Below, in pieces: positions 34,957 to 43,896 of a stretch of DNA of 64,000 nucleotides. Origin of the DNA: Terrisporobacter petrolearius (GTDB lineage: Bacteria; Bacillota; Clostridia; Peptostreptococcales; Peptostreptococcaceae); assembly GCF_032598785.1 (NCBI RefSeq), contig NZ_CP102984.1; one strand, given 5' to 3'. Below the pieces are notes generated by a model. That model was not told the origin of the DNA and did no database searches. It saw nothing but the letters and a program-made list of their open reading frames with translations. Position 1 is the stretch's first letter. Each line of letters starts with the position of its first letter. The translations under genes and the position numbers were made by a program.

Positions 34957-36522
34957 CTATTTGAAATCTACTCTGCCTGTTTCCTTATCGCCCGATGCAG
35001 GCACATAGTAAGGCATATTACCTGGATTCAACTTCCATTTATCGTCGAAAATCTTAAACCTATAGTCTCTTATATTATTCAACTCTTCTTCTGATAAACT
35101 ACCATCTATAAGAAACTTCTCAATGTAATCACTCTGATAATCAGTATAATCATGAGCAAATAACATAACTGTGTCAGGCTTAACATCCACTAATTTCTGT
35201 AGATTACGGGTTGACTCCAGCTGTTTTTCTTCCTCTATACCACCTAAAGTCAGCTGTCTCACCTCTTCAATTGACATATGATTTAAGGTATATGGAGTAT
35301 CCCCCATGAATAAAAAATCATATCCTTCTGCCTGCACCAAAACAGCAGAATGTCCTGGGGAGTGGCCTGGAGTAGGAAGAAGTATAACACTACCATCACC
35401 AAAGTAATCCAAACTTTTTGAAAAGCTCTTAAATTTACCAGAATCATAGGTAAACAACTTGAGATTCTCCTTTACTAAACCAAAGGAATATGGGTAAATT
35501 GAGGTTCCCTTTTCCCAATCCTCCTTACTTATTACAGCTTGGGCATTTGGTAGATTTCGCAACCCGCCTGCGTGGTCATCATGAGAGTGCGTCATGAATA
35601 CTGTTTTTATATCTTCAAGCTTATAACCCAGTTTCTCCACCTGAACCTGAAGCTCCTGCTCCGTAGTAAGTCTATATTCATCTTTCACCGTCAACAAACG
35701 TGAAACCATATAATTGTGATTATAGAACCCATCATGTTCATTGGCCTGTTCCCAGTTAATGGCAGCATCAACCATCATAAGGCCATGATCTGGGTGATCT
35801 ATAAGATATGTGTATAACGGTATAGTAATGGTATCTTTATTCACAAGGCTCTTAAAATATCCTGTCAATCCTACCCAACCATCAAAACCGCCATAGAATT
35901 GCCCATAGGTCAGAATTGTATCTCCTACATGAAGGGGATACACCTTAACTTTGCCATCCTTTGCAGGTGTCTTTATAGTTGCAGATTGAATAGCCTGAAT
36001 ACGTTTCTCTTCAGCCTGCTCAAAAAGTCTTGTTCGATAATTTTCAATCATTGGCACTGATATAAACGTTAAGACCAGTAATATAATAGCCGGTACACCA
36101 AATAAACTTAGTCTACTTCCTTTACTTTTTTTCACAAGAGATTCTGCTAATGTTCCAGGTATTTTAAAAGCTATAACCATAAGAAGAAAAGCCATGATTG
36201 AGAGAAACCCCAGAATTACTGGTATATCTTGAATATAAAATATAACTGCTGTATAAAAAATAATAAACATCACTAATGAGGGTATACCAAAGAATTTTAA
36301 CACCGTCTTTCTGCTTTTCTTCCCTTTGGAAAGGGTTTTGAAAATATCCGGCCAAAGAAGTCCAGTATTCATTGCAAGTGACATGATGATATAGAAGGTT
36401 AGCAATATAGGATTTATTCCCTTCATATAGAATACTACAGACATAATAGCTAACAGCCATAAACCTATTATTAAAAGTAGTCCTTTTCCAATGTTTTTGA
36501 GTATTTTTGAAAATATTGACAA
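34957..36522 (-). CDS. Membrane-bound MBL-fold hydrolase
   Basis: A 521-residue protein. The first 165 residues hold five membrane helices (LLLIIGLWLLAIMSVVFYM, ILLTFYIIMSLAMNTGLL and others). A lactonase-like metallo-beta-lactamase domain follows: THSHDDHAGG near 310, PTPGHSPGH near 380, FMGDTPY near 405 and LFAHDYTDYQ near 455 supply the zinc ligands. The arrangement resembles N-acyl homoserine lactonase-type enzymes fused to a membrane domain. It starts 14 bases after the tetR gene, so the two form an operon. The substrate is unknown; quorum-signal or toxic lactone cleavage is a guess from fold only. Confidence 0.78.
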   Translation of the reverse strand: MSIFSKILKNIGKGLLLIIGLWLLAIMSVVFYMKGINPILLTFYIIMSLAMNTGLLWPDIFKTLSKGKKSRKTVLKFFGIPSLVMFIIFYTAVIFYIQDIPVILGFLSIMAFLLMVIAFKIPGTLAESLVKKSKGSRLSLFGVPAIILLVLTFISVPMIENYRTRLFEQAEEKRIQAIQSATIKTPAKDGKVKVYPLHVGDTILTYGQFYGGFDGWVGLTGYFKSLVNKDTITIPLYTYLIDHPDHGLMMVDAAINWEQANEHDGFYNHNYMVSRLLTVKDEYRLTTEQELQVQVEKLGYKLEDIKTVFMTHSHDDHAGGLRNLPNAQAVISKEDWEKGTSIYPYSFGLVKENLKLFTYDSGKFKSFSKSLDYFGDGSVILLPTPGHSPGHSAVLVQAEGYDFLFMGDTPYTLNHMSIEEVRQLTLGGIEEEKQLESTRNLQKLVDVKPDTVMLFAHDYTDYQSDYIEKFLIDGSLSEEELNNIRDYRFKIFDDKWKLNPGNMPYYVPASGDKETGRVDFK

Positions 36523-36536
36523 AGTTATTATCTCCT

Positions 36537-37226
36537 TTAATTTATATTAAACCAATGTTTCATTGTTTCATCATCAATTAGCCTAAGAGTAGACTCAGGT
36601 ATTCCCAACACCTTCTCTATGGAATCAGTATAAGCTGCAAGCATGATTCTCATTTGGTCAATACTGTTTCCGTCATGCTCATCAGTTAGAATCATCATAG
36701 ATAATCTATCCCAAACACTTTGTATTAGAGACAGCACAACTTCACCTGCGTAGTCAGGAAAGGAAGGTTTAAATTTACCTTCATGTAGCCCTTGCAAAAT
36801 AATAGCGGAAAGTAAAGGTGAAATTCGTTTAGTTGAATAAGTGAGCATCTTCTGACGGATAATTGCATTATCATCGCTGTACCATACCCTCATTAGACTA
36901 ATCAAATAGTCCTTTTGTCCAACCTTCCACTTTCCCGCCACTGCGAAGTAATTATTTAACTTCTCTATGGCCGATAGGTCTTCATCCTTCACTATTGGGG
37001 TTATCTGTTCTTCTCCCTGATCCATAAAGCGTTCAACAAGTGCCTCCAACATAGCCTGCTTTGATGTAAAATAATGAAAAAAAGTACCCTTAGAAATGCC
37101 TAGTTCAGTCAATATATCCTGAATTGTCATCTGCTCGTATCCCTTTGTATAAACAAAGTTTTGAGCAACATTGAGAATCTCATTGCGCTTTGCATTATAT
37201 TCTTCTTGTTTTACGATTCTTGCCAT
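36537..37226 (-). CDS. TetR-family repressor
   Basis: A 229-residue regulator. The helix-turn-helix QMTIQDILTELGISKGTFFHYFTSK is near residues 33-57; the rest is a variable ligand-binding helical domain. It is the first gene of an operon with the membrane MBL hydrolase. An imperfect palindrome ACCGACCGTTGGT lies 20 bases upstream of the start and is the likely autoregulatory operator. The ligand is unknown. Confidence 0.87.
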   Translation of the reverse strand: MARIVKQEEYNAKRNEILNVAQNFVYTKGYEQMTIQDILTELGISKGTFFHYFTSKQAMLEALVERFMDQGEEQITPIVKDEDLSAIEKLNNYFAVAGKWKVGQKDYLISLMRVWYSDDNAIIRQKMLTYSTKRISPLLSAIILQGLHEGKFKPSFPDYAGEVVLSLIQSVWDRLSMMILTDEHDGNSIDQMRIMLAAYTDSIEKVLGIPESTLRLIDDETMKHWFNIN

Positions 37227-37521
37227 AATATCACTCCTTTTAATAAACCGACCGTTGGTATATTAATATGATATATAATATTTATCCTTATGTCAATATT
37301 TATTTAGTTATGCGTAAAAACACTCTCCACCTAAAGCAAAATTGTTTTTATACCTAGAATCTGATTCTTTCCATAGTTAGTTTATTATTTATATAAATTT
37401 ACTATACAAAACAAATAAATCTAATTAGTCAATATTTTGAAAGTTATGGAAAATACTGTATTCCTGTCTATAACATTCTTCTTAACGATTTCTAACGTTG
37501 TATGTGATACCTCCACGAAAA
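37227..37521. other. Intergenic region upstream of tetR
   Basis: Holds the tetR promoter and the operator-like ACCGACCGTTGGT at 37247-37259. No ORF was supported in the rest of the gap up to 37720. Confidence 0.6.
37247..37259. promoter_or_regulatory. TetR operator candidate
   Basis: ACCGACCGTTGGT matches its own complement at 10-11 of 13 positions, and lies next to the tetR ribosome binding site. Confidence 0.55.
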
Positions 37522-37551
37522 TAGGCCTTCAAAGTTTATCTTGAAGGCCTT
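37522..37551. terminator. Terminator-like hairpin
   Basis: TAGGCCTTCAA and TTGAAGGCCTTA around 7 bases, 170 bases beyond the Mef-like gene at 37721. In the minus sense it is followed by ATTTTCG. Confidence 0.6.
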
Positions 37552-37720
37552 ACTTTCCCTGATTAGGGGTCTAACCTACCTAGATTTTAGGCAAAACCCA
37601 TAATCTTTTCAACTGTACTACTTACGATCTATCTATACGAAAAATAAAATAATTATCTTATTGGGATAATTTTAATCTCTTATCTTTGATTTTATAAATA
37701 TCCCTCCAATAATATTTATT

Positions 37721-38938
37721 TTATTTTGAATCTAATTTTCTAATTTCGGTTATCATCGGGCAAACTATAGCAATGCCGATGATTAAAATACCTGATATTA
37801 AAAACCAATGATTTACACCAATTGTATCAGCAAAGAATCCTGAAAGTATTAATCCAATTGGCATAGCAAGTGACATGATGCTCCCTGTCAAAGAAAATAC
37901 ACGTCCTAAATATTCAGGCTTAATTTTCTCCTGAAAAAGAGCTGTTTGCACACCGCTGTAAAATGGTACCGAAAGCCCCATAAATGTACAGCAGGCTAAA
38001 AATATCACAAATCCGCTTGATGGAAGTAATCCTGAAATAGTTAAGCTTATACCCATCATAAGAATAGATAACGTTATTAATAAGATTCGCTTTTTATAGC
38101 TCCCAAATAACCCTAATATCAAACCACCTGCCAGCATACCAGATGCATAAGCAATCTCCGTAATAGAAATATGCATCGGTGTACCATTAAAATATTCCAT
38201 GGTGATTAAAGGATATAATGCATTGATAGGCATATAAACAAACATATATAGTGTTCCTATTAATAATAAAGCGAACAATCCTTTATTATTCTTTAAGACC
38301 AAAAATCCTTCTCTCATCTCTTCTATAAAATTTTGGTTCAAGTTTTTTTCTTCTACTTTAAGCTTTGGAATACTCACGAATGCTACTGTGAGACTAGCAA
38401 TTATAGCACCTATCACATCAATGGCTATAATCGCATTTAATTCCCAAACAGAGTATAACAATGCCGCAACTGCTGGACTTAAAATATAACTTATAGACTG
38501 CAAGGACTGGCTATAACCCGCACATTTGGTCAACTGATCTTCCGGTACTAAAAGAGGAGTGACCGCATTCAAAGCAGGTGAATGAAAAGCCGTACCAATG
38601 CTACGGATAAACAATACTACCATAACCATCCATACAGGTAACTCCATATACAATGCAATAATAGCTAGCACTGCTCCAGCTGCTGCGATAATTAAATCAG
38701 CGCCAATCATTATCTTTTTCCTATCATAGCGATCTACTAACACACCAATAGCTGGCCCAAAAACCGCATATGGTAGAAAGCCCACTAGTGAGGCCATAGA
38801 CAAGACCATCGCAGATCCTGTTTTTTCTGTAAGATAAAAAATAATCGCCATTTGTAGGATGGCACTTGTAATTAAAGATACTGCCTGTCCTGCCCATATT
38901 GTAAAAAACTTCAGTTTCCAATTATTATATTTTTCCAT
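37721..38938 (-). CDS. mef-like: MFS exporter, Mef-type, with antibiotic-sensing leader
   Basis: About 405 residues and 12 membrane helices. WKLKFFTIWAGQAVSLITSA, VLVDRYDRKKIMIGADL and FIRSIGTAFHSPALNAVTPLL parallel Mef(A) (macrolide efflux). The start at 38938 is set by GGAGGT 7 bases upstream. The 300-base leader contains the ORF MTASIRLR followed by two terminator hairpins, an arrangement known upstream of streptococcal mef(A). No ABC-F gene is attached; the one in this window is 20 kb away in a separate unit. Macrolide export is therefore well supported by family and regulation together. Confidence 0.88.
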   Translation of the reverse strand: MEKYNNWKLKFFTIWAGQAVSLITSAILQMAIIFYLTEKTGSAMVLSMASLVGFLPYAVFGPAIGVLVDRYDRKKIMIGADLIIAAAGAVLAIIALYMELPVWMVMVVLFIRSIGTAFHSPALNAVTPLLVPEDQLTKCAGYSQSLQSISYILSPAVAALLYSVWELNAIIAIDVIGAIIASLTVAFVSIPKLKVEEKNLNQNFIEEMREGFLVLKNNKGLFALLLIGTLYMFVYMPINALYPLITMEYFNGTPMHISITEIAYASGMLAGGLILGLFGSYKKRILLITLSILMMGISLTISGLLPSSGFVIFLACCTFMGLSVPFYSGVQTALFQEKIKPEYLGRVFSLTGSIMSLAMPIGLILSGFFADTIGVNHWFLISGILIIGIAIVCPMITEIRKLDSK

Positions 38939-39000
38939 TTTTATTACCTCCTGCATATTATTTTACTTAAATTTTTATTTTTAATAATGTTCTAAGCAAT

Positions 39001-39044
39001 AAAAAATGCAGGCCAAAATCCACAATGTGGCTTTAGTCTGCATG
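39001..39044 (-). terminator. Second attenuator hairpin of the mef-like leader
   Basis: In transcript sense ATGCAGACTAAAGCCACA, loop, TGTGGATTTTGGCCTGCAT followed by TTTTTTATTG. A long imperfect stem with a T6 run, 60 bases before the exporter start. Confidence 0.8.
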
Positions 39045-39154
39045 TATACAAGATGAAAACATTCTTGAAAAGACATAGTTAAATAAAGGTATAGCTAAAG
39101 AAACTATAGCTTACCGTAACTAATGAATGCTCAATATCGTATAAATAAGCACAA

Positions 39155-39194
39155 CAAAAAAGCCTATCATCAGGGATAGATTCTGCCTTTTTTA
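39155..39194 (-). terminator. First attenuator hairpin of the mef-like leader
   Basis: In transcript sense AAAAAAGGCAGAATCTATC, loop, GATAGGCTTTTTTG. It begins 9 bases after the stop of the MTASIRLR ORF, the correct spacing for control by a stalled ribosome. Confidence 0.8.
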
Positions 39195-39202
39195 TTGCCA
39201 AA

Positions 39203-39229
39203 TTATCTTAAACGTATTGATGCTGTCAT
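39203..39229 (-). CDS. Leader peptide MTASIRLR
   Basis: Eight codons with AGGAGG 10 bases upstream. The streptococcal mef(A) leader, as I recall it, is MTASMRLR; here only Met5 is changed to Ile. The RLR motif (Arg-x-Arg) is the macrolide-dependent arrest sequence of many erm and mef leaders. Stalling would block the first attenuator and allow exporter transcription. Confidence 0.92.
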   Translation of the reverse strand: MTASIRLR

Positions 39230-39260
39230 AGTTTCGGTTCCTCCTAAATTTTTATTTTTA

Positions 39261-39299
39261 TCAACCTATATTTTAACACAATAAGTTGATTTATTCAAT
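39261..39299 (-). promoter_or_regulatory. Promoter of the mef-like unit
   Basis: TTGAAT, a 17-base spacer and TAAAAT on the minus strand, about 40 bases upstream of the leader ORF. The remaining bases to 39510 contain no gene. Confidence 0.65.
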
Positions 39300-39510
39300 A
39301 TTTACTTAAAAACCTTCAAAGCCTTTGATATCAACCTATTTCTTCTCCAATAACACAACGCTCTCCACGTGGGTTTTGATAGAATGATGATACTAATACG
39401 CAGAAATATTTGCTTTGAGTAAAGATTTACCCCCTATAATCAAGGGGGTATGAGACTATTTGATTTTATACTTAGGGATTAAAAATCCTCTATTGAATCT
39501 ATCTAATGGG

Positions 39511-40599
39511 TTAAATTTTTTGCCTTGATTTACTTTTCTCTTTCAGCATCTTTCGCGCACTCTTCATGCCGCCAAATTCCTTAGAGATCTCATTTAACTT
39601 TTCATTTTCAATTTGTCTAGAATTTAATCCTTCGTATTTAGCTTCTTTCTTAAGCTTTAAATAGCTCTCTAACCTGTCTCTAGAAATCAAACCAGTGCTT
39701 ATGGCCTCTTGCACAGCACATTTTGGTTCATTAGAATGAGTACAGTCTCTAAACTTACACTTAGCTGATAGCTCATCAATATCAGTAAAGGTTTTTGATA
39801 AATCAGCACTTTCAATTCCAAGCTCTCTCATTCCAGGAGTATCAATAACAACGCCACCATGGGGGATAATTAACATCTCTCGTCTCGTTGTTGTATGTCT
39901 GCCTTTATCATCATTTCTTAATTCATTCGTTTCAAGAATATTTTCGCCAATAAGCCTATTAATCAAGGTAGACTTCCCAACACCCGAGGAGCCTATAAAA
40001 GCAATAGTTTTTCCACTGCCAAGATAACTTTTAACTGGTAAATAACCGTCCTCGCTCATACTTGAAGTAACTATAACATCCACTCCCATAGCAACAGTAT
40101 CAATTTCTATTAGCTTTTCAGAGAGATCCTTGCAAAGATCAGATTTAGTAAGCACAATAACCGGATTTGCTCCACTATCCCAGGCAATTCCAAGATAACG
40201 TTCTATTCTACGAATATTAAAATCATTATTAAGAGACATACAGATAAAAACCGTATCTATATTTGAAGCTACAATTTGTTCCTCATTTGAAGTTCCCGCA
40301 GCCCTCCTAATAAATGCACTTTTTCTTGTTAGCACATTATGAATAATGGCATTTCCACTAATATTTTCAGTTCTATCTAACATAACGAAATCACCTACTG
40401 CAGGAAAATCAGAAACAGTCTTTACTTCAAAACGAAACTTACCAGAAACCTCTGCTGTTAACTCACCATTTTCAGTTACAACCTTGTATAGATTTTTATA
40501 TTGCGAAATTACTCTCCCAATATAAAGTCCTTTATATAAAGTAGCCTCAGTTACAAATCTTTGGCTAAGCCCTAAGTTTTCCATATCTATATTATTCAT
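39511..40599 (-). CDS. rsgA: Ribosome small subunit-dependent GTPase A
   Basis: A 362-residue circularly permuted GTPase. The OB-fold N-terminus ends near VGDFVMLDRT; G4 VLTKSDLCKD comes first, then G1 GSSGVGKSTLIN near 201, G3 DTPGMRELG near 245, and a zinc knuckle with CKFRDCTHSNEPKCAV near 280-295. RsgA checks the maturing 30S decoding centre and releases RbfA. This copy stands alone among resistance and efflux genes and not in the housekeeping prpC-prkC-rsgA-rpe cluster, so it is perhaps a second copy. An upstream ORF and hairpin are present (40658). Confidence 0.9.
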   Translation of the reverse strand: MNNIDMENLGLSQRFVTEATLYKGLYIGRVISQYKNLYKVVTENGELTAEVSGKFRFEVKTVSDFPAVGDFVMLDRTENISGNAIIHNVLTRKSAFIRRAAGTSNEEQIVASNIDTVFICMSLNNDFNIRRIERYLGIAWDSGANPVIVLTKSDLCKDLSEKLIEIDTVAMGVDVIVTSSMSEDGYLPVKSYLGSGKTIAFIGSSGVGKSTLINRLIGENILETNELRNDDKGRHTTTRREMLIIPHGGVVIDTPGMRELGIESADLSKTFTDIDELSAKCKFRDCTHSNEPKCAVQEAISTGLISRDRLESYLKLKKEAKYEGLNSRQIENEKLNEISKEFGGMKSARKMLKEKSKSRQKI

Positions 40600-40657
40600 T
40601 TTTTACCCTCCTAAATTTGTTTAATTCAAATAAACTTATGGGAGGCTATACACTAAT

Positions 40658-40705
40658 TTATTTTGCATAACCCTCCCAGGTTACTACAATGCTATTATTA
40701 AACAT
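40658..40705 (-). CDS. Upstream short ORF in the rsgA leader
   Basis: Fifteen codons, MFNNSIVVTWEGYAK, with GAAGGAG 8 bases upstream. Its 3' end forms the left arm of a hairpin (GGGAGGGTTATGC / GTATAGCCTCCC) that ends 44 bases before the rsgA ribosome binding site. The arrangement is that of a translational or transcriptional attenuator. The peptide is not one I recognise. Confidence 0.55.
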   Translation of the reverse strand: MFNNSIVVTWEGYAK

Positions 40706-41090
40706 AAGACAACAACTCCTTCTTTTAATTTTAAATACATAAAAATAATCCTCAAACCCCTAAAAGAGCTTAAGGGCGTACCATTATAATATGATAACTC
40801 ATAGAAAATCAAAAGTCTATAAATTCATCAAAAATCCAATTATACGATAGCAACTAGTTCCAAAACTTACTGTTACTATTAAATCCAAAGTTGACTGTAC
40901 ATCGTTCAAGTAAAATCATAATAATGGAAATTAATCTATCCATTCTCAAATTACATCAATCCTTTTTTAAGTTATGAAGAGACTATTGCACAAGCAGGGG
41001 ACATGAAAAAGAAGGAAGATTCATTCTTCATTCCTTTATTCAGTTTGTTCAATTTCCTTTTATTATAACATGCTTTCGAAAATCCTTAGA
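40706..41090. other. Intergenic region, promoter of rsgA
   Basis: AT-rich, includes the rsgA promoter region. A short inverted repeat (CCCCTAAAAGAGCTTAAGGG-like) lies at about 40755-40780. No further gene was seen. Confidence 0.45.
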
Positions 41091-41513
41091 TTAGTCATCA
41101 ATCTTCCAGGCAGGATTCCAAACTACTTCCCATAAGTGACCATCCGGGTCTTGAAAGTGTCCAGAATAACCGCCCCAAAAGGTTTCGTGTGCAGGATCTG
41201 TTATAGTTGCTCCTGATTCCTTAGCTTTTTTTAATACCATATCTACTTTTTCCTTACTATTTACATTGTGACCCAATGTAAATTCAGTCGGGTTTAGTGC
41301 CGTTTGTATAACGCTTGCTTCGAACGCAATATCTTCTCGTTTCCAAATTGCTAATTTCAAACCACCATTCAAATCAAAAAACGCAACTGCTCCATGTTCA
41401 AATTCATTCCCTACAATACCCTCTGTTGGGAATCCTAAACCATCTCGATAAAATTTTAATGATTTTTCCAAATTATCAACGCCTAATGTAATTACGGAAA
41501 TTCTTGGCTCCAT
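41091..41513 (-). CDS. VOC-family (glyoxalase/bleomycin resistance) protein
   Basis: A 140-residue vicinal-oxygen-chelate protein. It reads ISVITLGVDNLEKSLKFYRD at the first beta-alpha-beta unit and WGGYSGHFQDPDGHLWEVVW at the second; the metal ligands appear to be Glu in the last strand and His in SGHF. Family members are isomerases, dioxygenases or drug-binding resistance proteins. The function here is unassigned. Single gene. Confidence 0.8.
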   Translation of the reverse strand: MEPRISVITLGVDNLEKSLKFYRDGLGFPTEGIVGNEFEHGAVAFFDLNGGLKLAIWKREDIAFEASVIQTALNPTEFTLGHNVNSKEKVDMVLKKAKESGATITDPAHETFWGGYSGHFQDPDGHLWEVVWNPAWKIDD

Positions 41514-41571
41514 GTTTCAACTTTACCTCCACTATAAATTTTGTATTGCTTACCTGATTTGAAGCTACATA

Positions 41572-41720
41572 TTCTATTTTTTCTTTGCAATATAAAATAC
41601 ATAACTGTAATAATCCTTAAACCTATTATACAAATCAACCTCAACCTTACCTGCTTCAACTGCTTCTAAAAAGCATGAAGTATCTTCTTTTGGAAATAGC
41701 TTTGCCCATCTTATAGTTAC
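41572..41720 (-). pseudogene. Methyltransferase C-terminal remnant
   Basis: Fifty codons without a start: HQHLVTIRWAKLFPKED, CFLEAVEAGKVEVDLYNRFK and DYYSYVFYIAKKK, stop. It parallels the C-terminus of the methyltransferase pseudogene at 42419 (EIEADMYNRFKDHYSYVFYIAKK), so it is a second, older copy of the same kind of gene. Confidence 0.7.
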
Positions 41721-41804
41721 TAAATGCTGATGTAAAAATAGCTAATTAATATTCTCTGAGGATATTATCTTCAACATAAAGTTTTACAGTTACTTCTTCA
41801 GTGA

Positions 41805-42044
41805 CTACTGTTTTGATCTAGGAGATGATTTATACTTTGGTTTTTGTGTTATATCATCAATTAAATCAGCTTTTTCTATTTCTGTCAGATTTTTACCCGC
41901 TTGGCGAAGCCTCTCCTCATATTCTTTGATATATTTTCTTATGGTGTCTCGAGCTATTCCAGTTTCTCTTTGAATCTCTCGTTGAGATTTATTATTTTTT
42001 ATATAATCCAAAATAATCTTTTGTTTATCTTTCAAATTTATCAC
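41805..42044 (-). pseudogene. IS21-family IstA N-terminal remnant
   Basis: A 79-codon frame: KQKIILDYIKNNKSQREIQR, TGIARDTIRKYIKEYEERL and DITQKPKYKSSPRSKQ. This is the N-terminal helix-turn-helix and PKY(D/K)SS linker of IstA transposases, normally about 400-500 residues. The catalytic domain is absent. It is a different lineage from the istA at 63764. Confidence 0.7.
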
Positions 42045-42143
42045 GCTCGCACATCCTTTTATACTTTATATTATTACCAAATATTATGTGTATAAAAGAA
42101 TTGAAAAATTCTGTGGTGAAAAAATTTTTAATTAATTTTTGAA

Positions 42144-42418
42144 TTAGTAATAGTTCGTGCTAAACATCAGCGTATAGGCTATATCTTCTATTACAATCCA
42201 ATATTCATTTTCGTCTTTATGTGACCAGTATAAAGATGGAATATTCTTACGAAATTCCTTTAAAAAAGAGGAACATTTATTATAGAATAAGTATTCCTGG
42301 GGTTTTGTCATATGCTTAACTATAATTGAATGGTTGGAAAAACCAACCCTATAACATCCACCTTCAGCTTTAATACCATTTAACTTATTTATAAGAAGAG
42401 GTTTCCCATATGATTCTA
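42144..42418 (-). pseudogene. Fragment resembling a phosphotransferase
   Basis: A 91-codon open frame without a start codon: ESYGKPLLINKLNGIKAEGG, CYRVGFSNHSIIVKHMTK, FYNKCSSFLKEFRKNIPSLY and EYWIVIEDIAYTL. The pattern of a VKH lysine strand followed by E(F)YNK and VIED recalls the N-lobe of APH/choline-kinase-like phosphotransferases. It is cut at both ends and abuts the methyltransferase pseudogene. Confidence 0.5.
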
Positions 42419-43023
42419 TTAACTACTGTCTTTCTTTGCGATATAAAATACATAGCTGTAATGATCCTTAAATCGATTATACATATCGGCTTCAATTTCA
42501 CCTGCTTCAATGAATTCTTTTGACTCATCAGCATAATTATATTTTTTCAAAAATTCTTCTGATCTTTCAAGTATCGGCTTATAGTAATTATCAACCCAAC
42601 AAGAATCATCTAGGACAAAATGTGAAACAGGAGTATATCCACGTTTCTCAAGAATAGAAAGCTACCAATGTTGTAGATTGCCCCCTCTGACCATATTACA
42701 TCAAAGGATTTTTCTTCAAAATTTAGGCTCTCCATTGTCATTTTCTTTGTTACAACACGATTACTTAGGCCATTATTTTTAATTTTCTCATCTAGTTTTT
42801 CTAAAAACTGTGGTAGCATATCTACTGCAATTAAGTTCGCTCTTGTGCTTTGAGCAAGTACCATCGTCTGCGCTCCTGTTCCACAGCCAACATCTAATAT
42901 TTGAGAGTTTTAATTTAACTGAGGTATAAAACTTAGTGCCTTTTTAGTTGCTTTATCACTCCCTGGACCCAACCTCTTTGTATCTTTATGATATTCTATA
43001 ATAAGATTCAATAAATCCATCAT
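42419..43023 (-). pseudogene. Class I SAM-dependent methyltransferase, inactivated
   Basis: From ATG 43023 (GAGGAGG upstream) the frame reads MMDLLNLIIEYHKDTKRLGP, KALSFIPQLN, an in-frame TAA, then the SAM motif ILDVGCGTGAQTMVLAQ. It continues through AVDMLPQFLEKLDEKI to IWSEGAIYNIGSF. There an internal deletion and frameshift join it to the C-terminal RGYTPVSHFVLDDSCWVDNY and NRFKDHYSYVFYIAKK. Both the stop and the deletion would inactivate it. Confidence 0.8.
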
Positions 43024-43069
43024 AATCCTCCTCGTAAATTATCTGTAATATGTTTTGCTTGTTGATTGC

Positions 43070-43867
43070 CTATACGTCTTTCCTTACAAATTGAAAAGTA
43101 CCTATTAATGAAGTTATACCTATCCACATAAACAATAAAAGAATACTTACACCAATACCTAATATTTCGTATGATCCTTTCGATGCTGTACCCGATAAAC
43201 TATGCAAGGATGCCTGCGGTAACAGGGGTAATATTATTTTTTGAATACTTTGGGAGAACATTTTTACTAAAGCTGGAACAAACATAATACCTAAGGAAAA
43301 GGTAATTGCCCCTCCACTACTTCTAAAAACAAATACGGCTGCTACAGTTAATATACAGTAAAACACTGGCATAAAGAGGGTACCTAATATAAACTGCCTT
43401 AAGAAAGGATCCGTTAAAGAAACCATTGGTCTTCCGTTGATCAAAAGAATCAGCTGTCCGGCGAGATAAGTTAAAACCGTTACAATTAAGCTTATGACTG
43501 TACCTAGTAAAAAGTAGGTGATTAATTTACTTAAAAATAATCTTTTTCGATTTGGAGTTATAGCTAATGTAACATGAATCAGTTTTGTGGAAAACTCCTT
43601 AGCATTTGAAATAGCTGCAAATATAATTAACATGATTGCTGTTACGTCAACTCCTAGCATGCATGCAGAAATCACATCAATAGGTGGTATTTCGCTAATA
43701 GCATTTCCTTGTGTTACGTTGGTTGTTAAAGCAAAAATCAACCCAAGCATTAAGCTTGCTATAATTAGAGCTATTAAAAATATTTTTGAAGATTTAAGAA
43801 ACGCAATTTTTTGGTACTCTGCTTTAATCAAATTTCTTAAAGAACCTTTTCTATTATTAATTATCAT
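43070..43867 (-). CDS. ABC-2 type permease
   Basis: A 265-residue membrane protein with six hydrophobic segments. It begins RKGSLRNLIKAEYQKIAFLKSS and contains ISNAKEFSTKLIHVTLAITPNRKR, the coupling element of ABC-2 permeases. It ends the MerR-ATPase-permease operon, starting 29 bases after the ATPase stop. Together with that ATPase it should export a drug or peptide. No relationship to the two RR/HK modules is needed, because regulation here is by MerR. Confidence 0.78.
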   Translation of the reverse strand: MIINNRKGSLRNLIKAEYQKIAFLKSSKIFLIALIIASLMLGLIFALTTNVTQGNAISEIPPIDVISACMLGVDVTAIMLIIFAAISNAKEFSTKLIHVTLAITPNRKRLFLSKLITYFLLGTVISLIVTVLTYLAGQLILLINGRPMVSLTDPFLRQFILGTLFMPVFYCILTVAAVFVFRSSGGAITFSLGIMFVPALVKMFSQSIQKIILPLLPQASLHSLSGTASKGSYEILGIGVSILLLFMWIGITSLIGTFQFVRKDV

Positions 43868-43896
43868 TTTTTAACTTCCTTTCTTTCAATTAATTC

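Noticed and set aside
42150..42400. Intact aminoglycoside phosphotransferase gene
   Set aside because: Only about 90 residues of an N-lobe-like fold are present, with no start codon and no catalytic loop.
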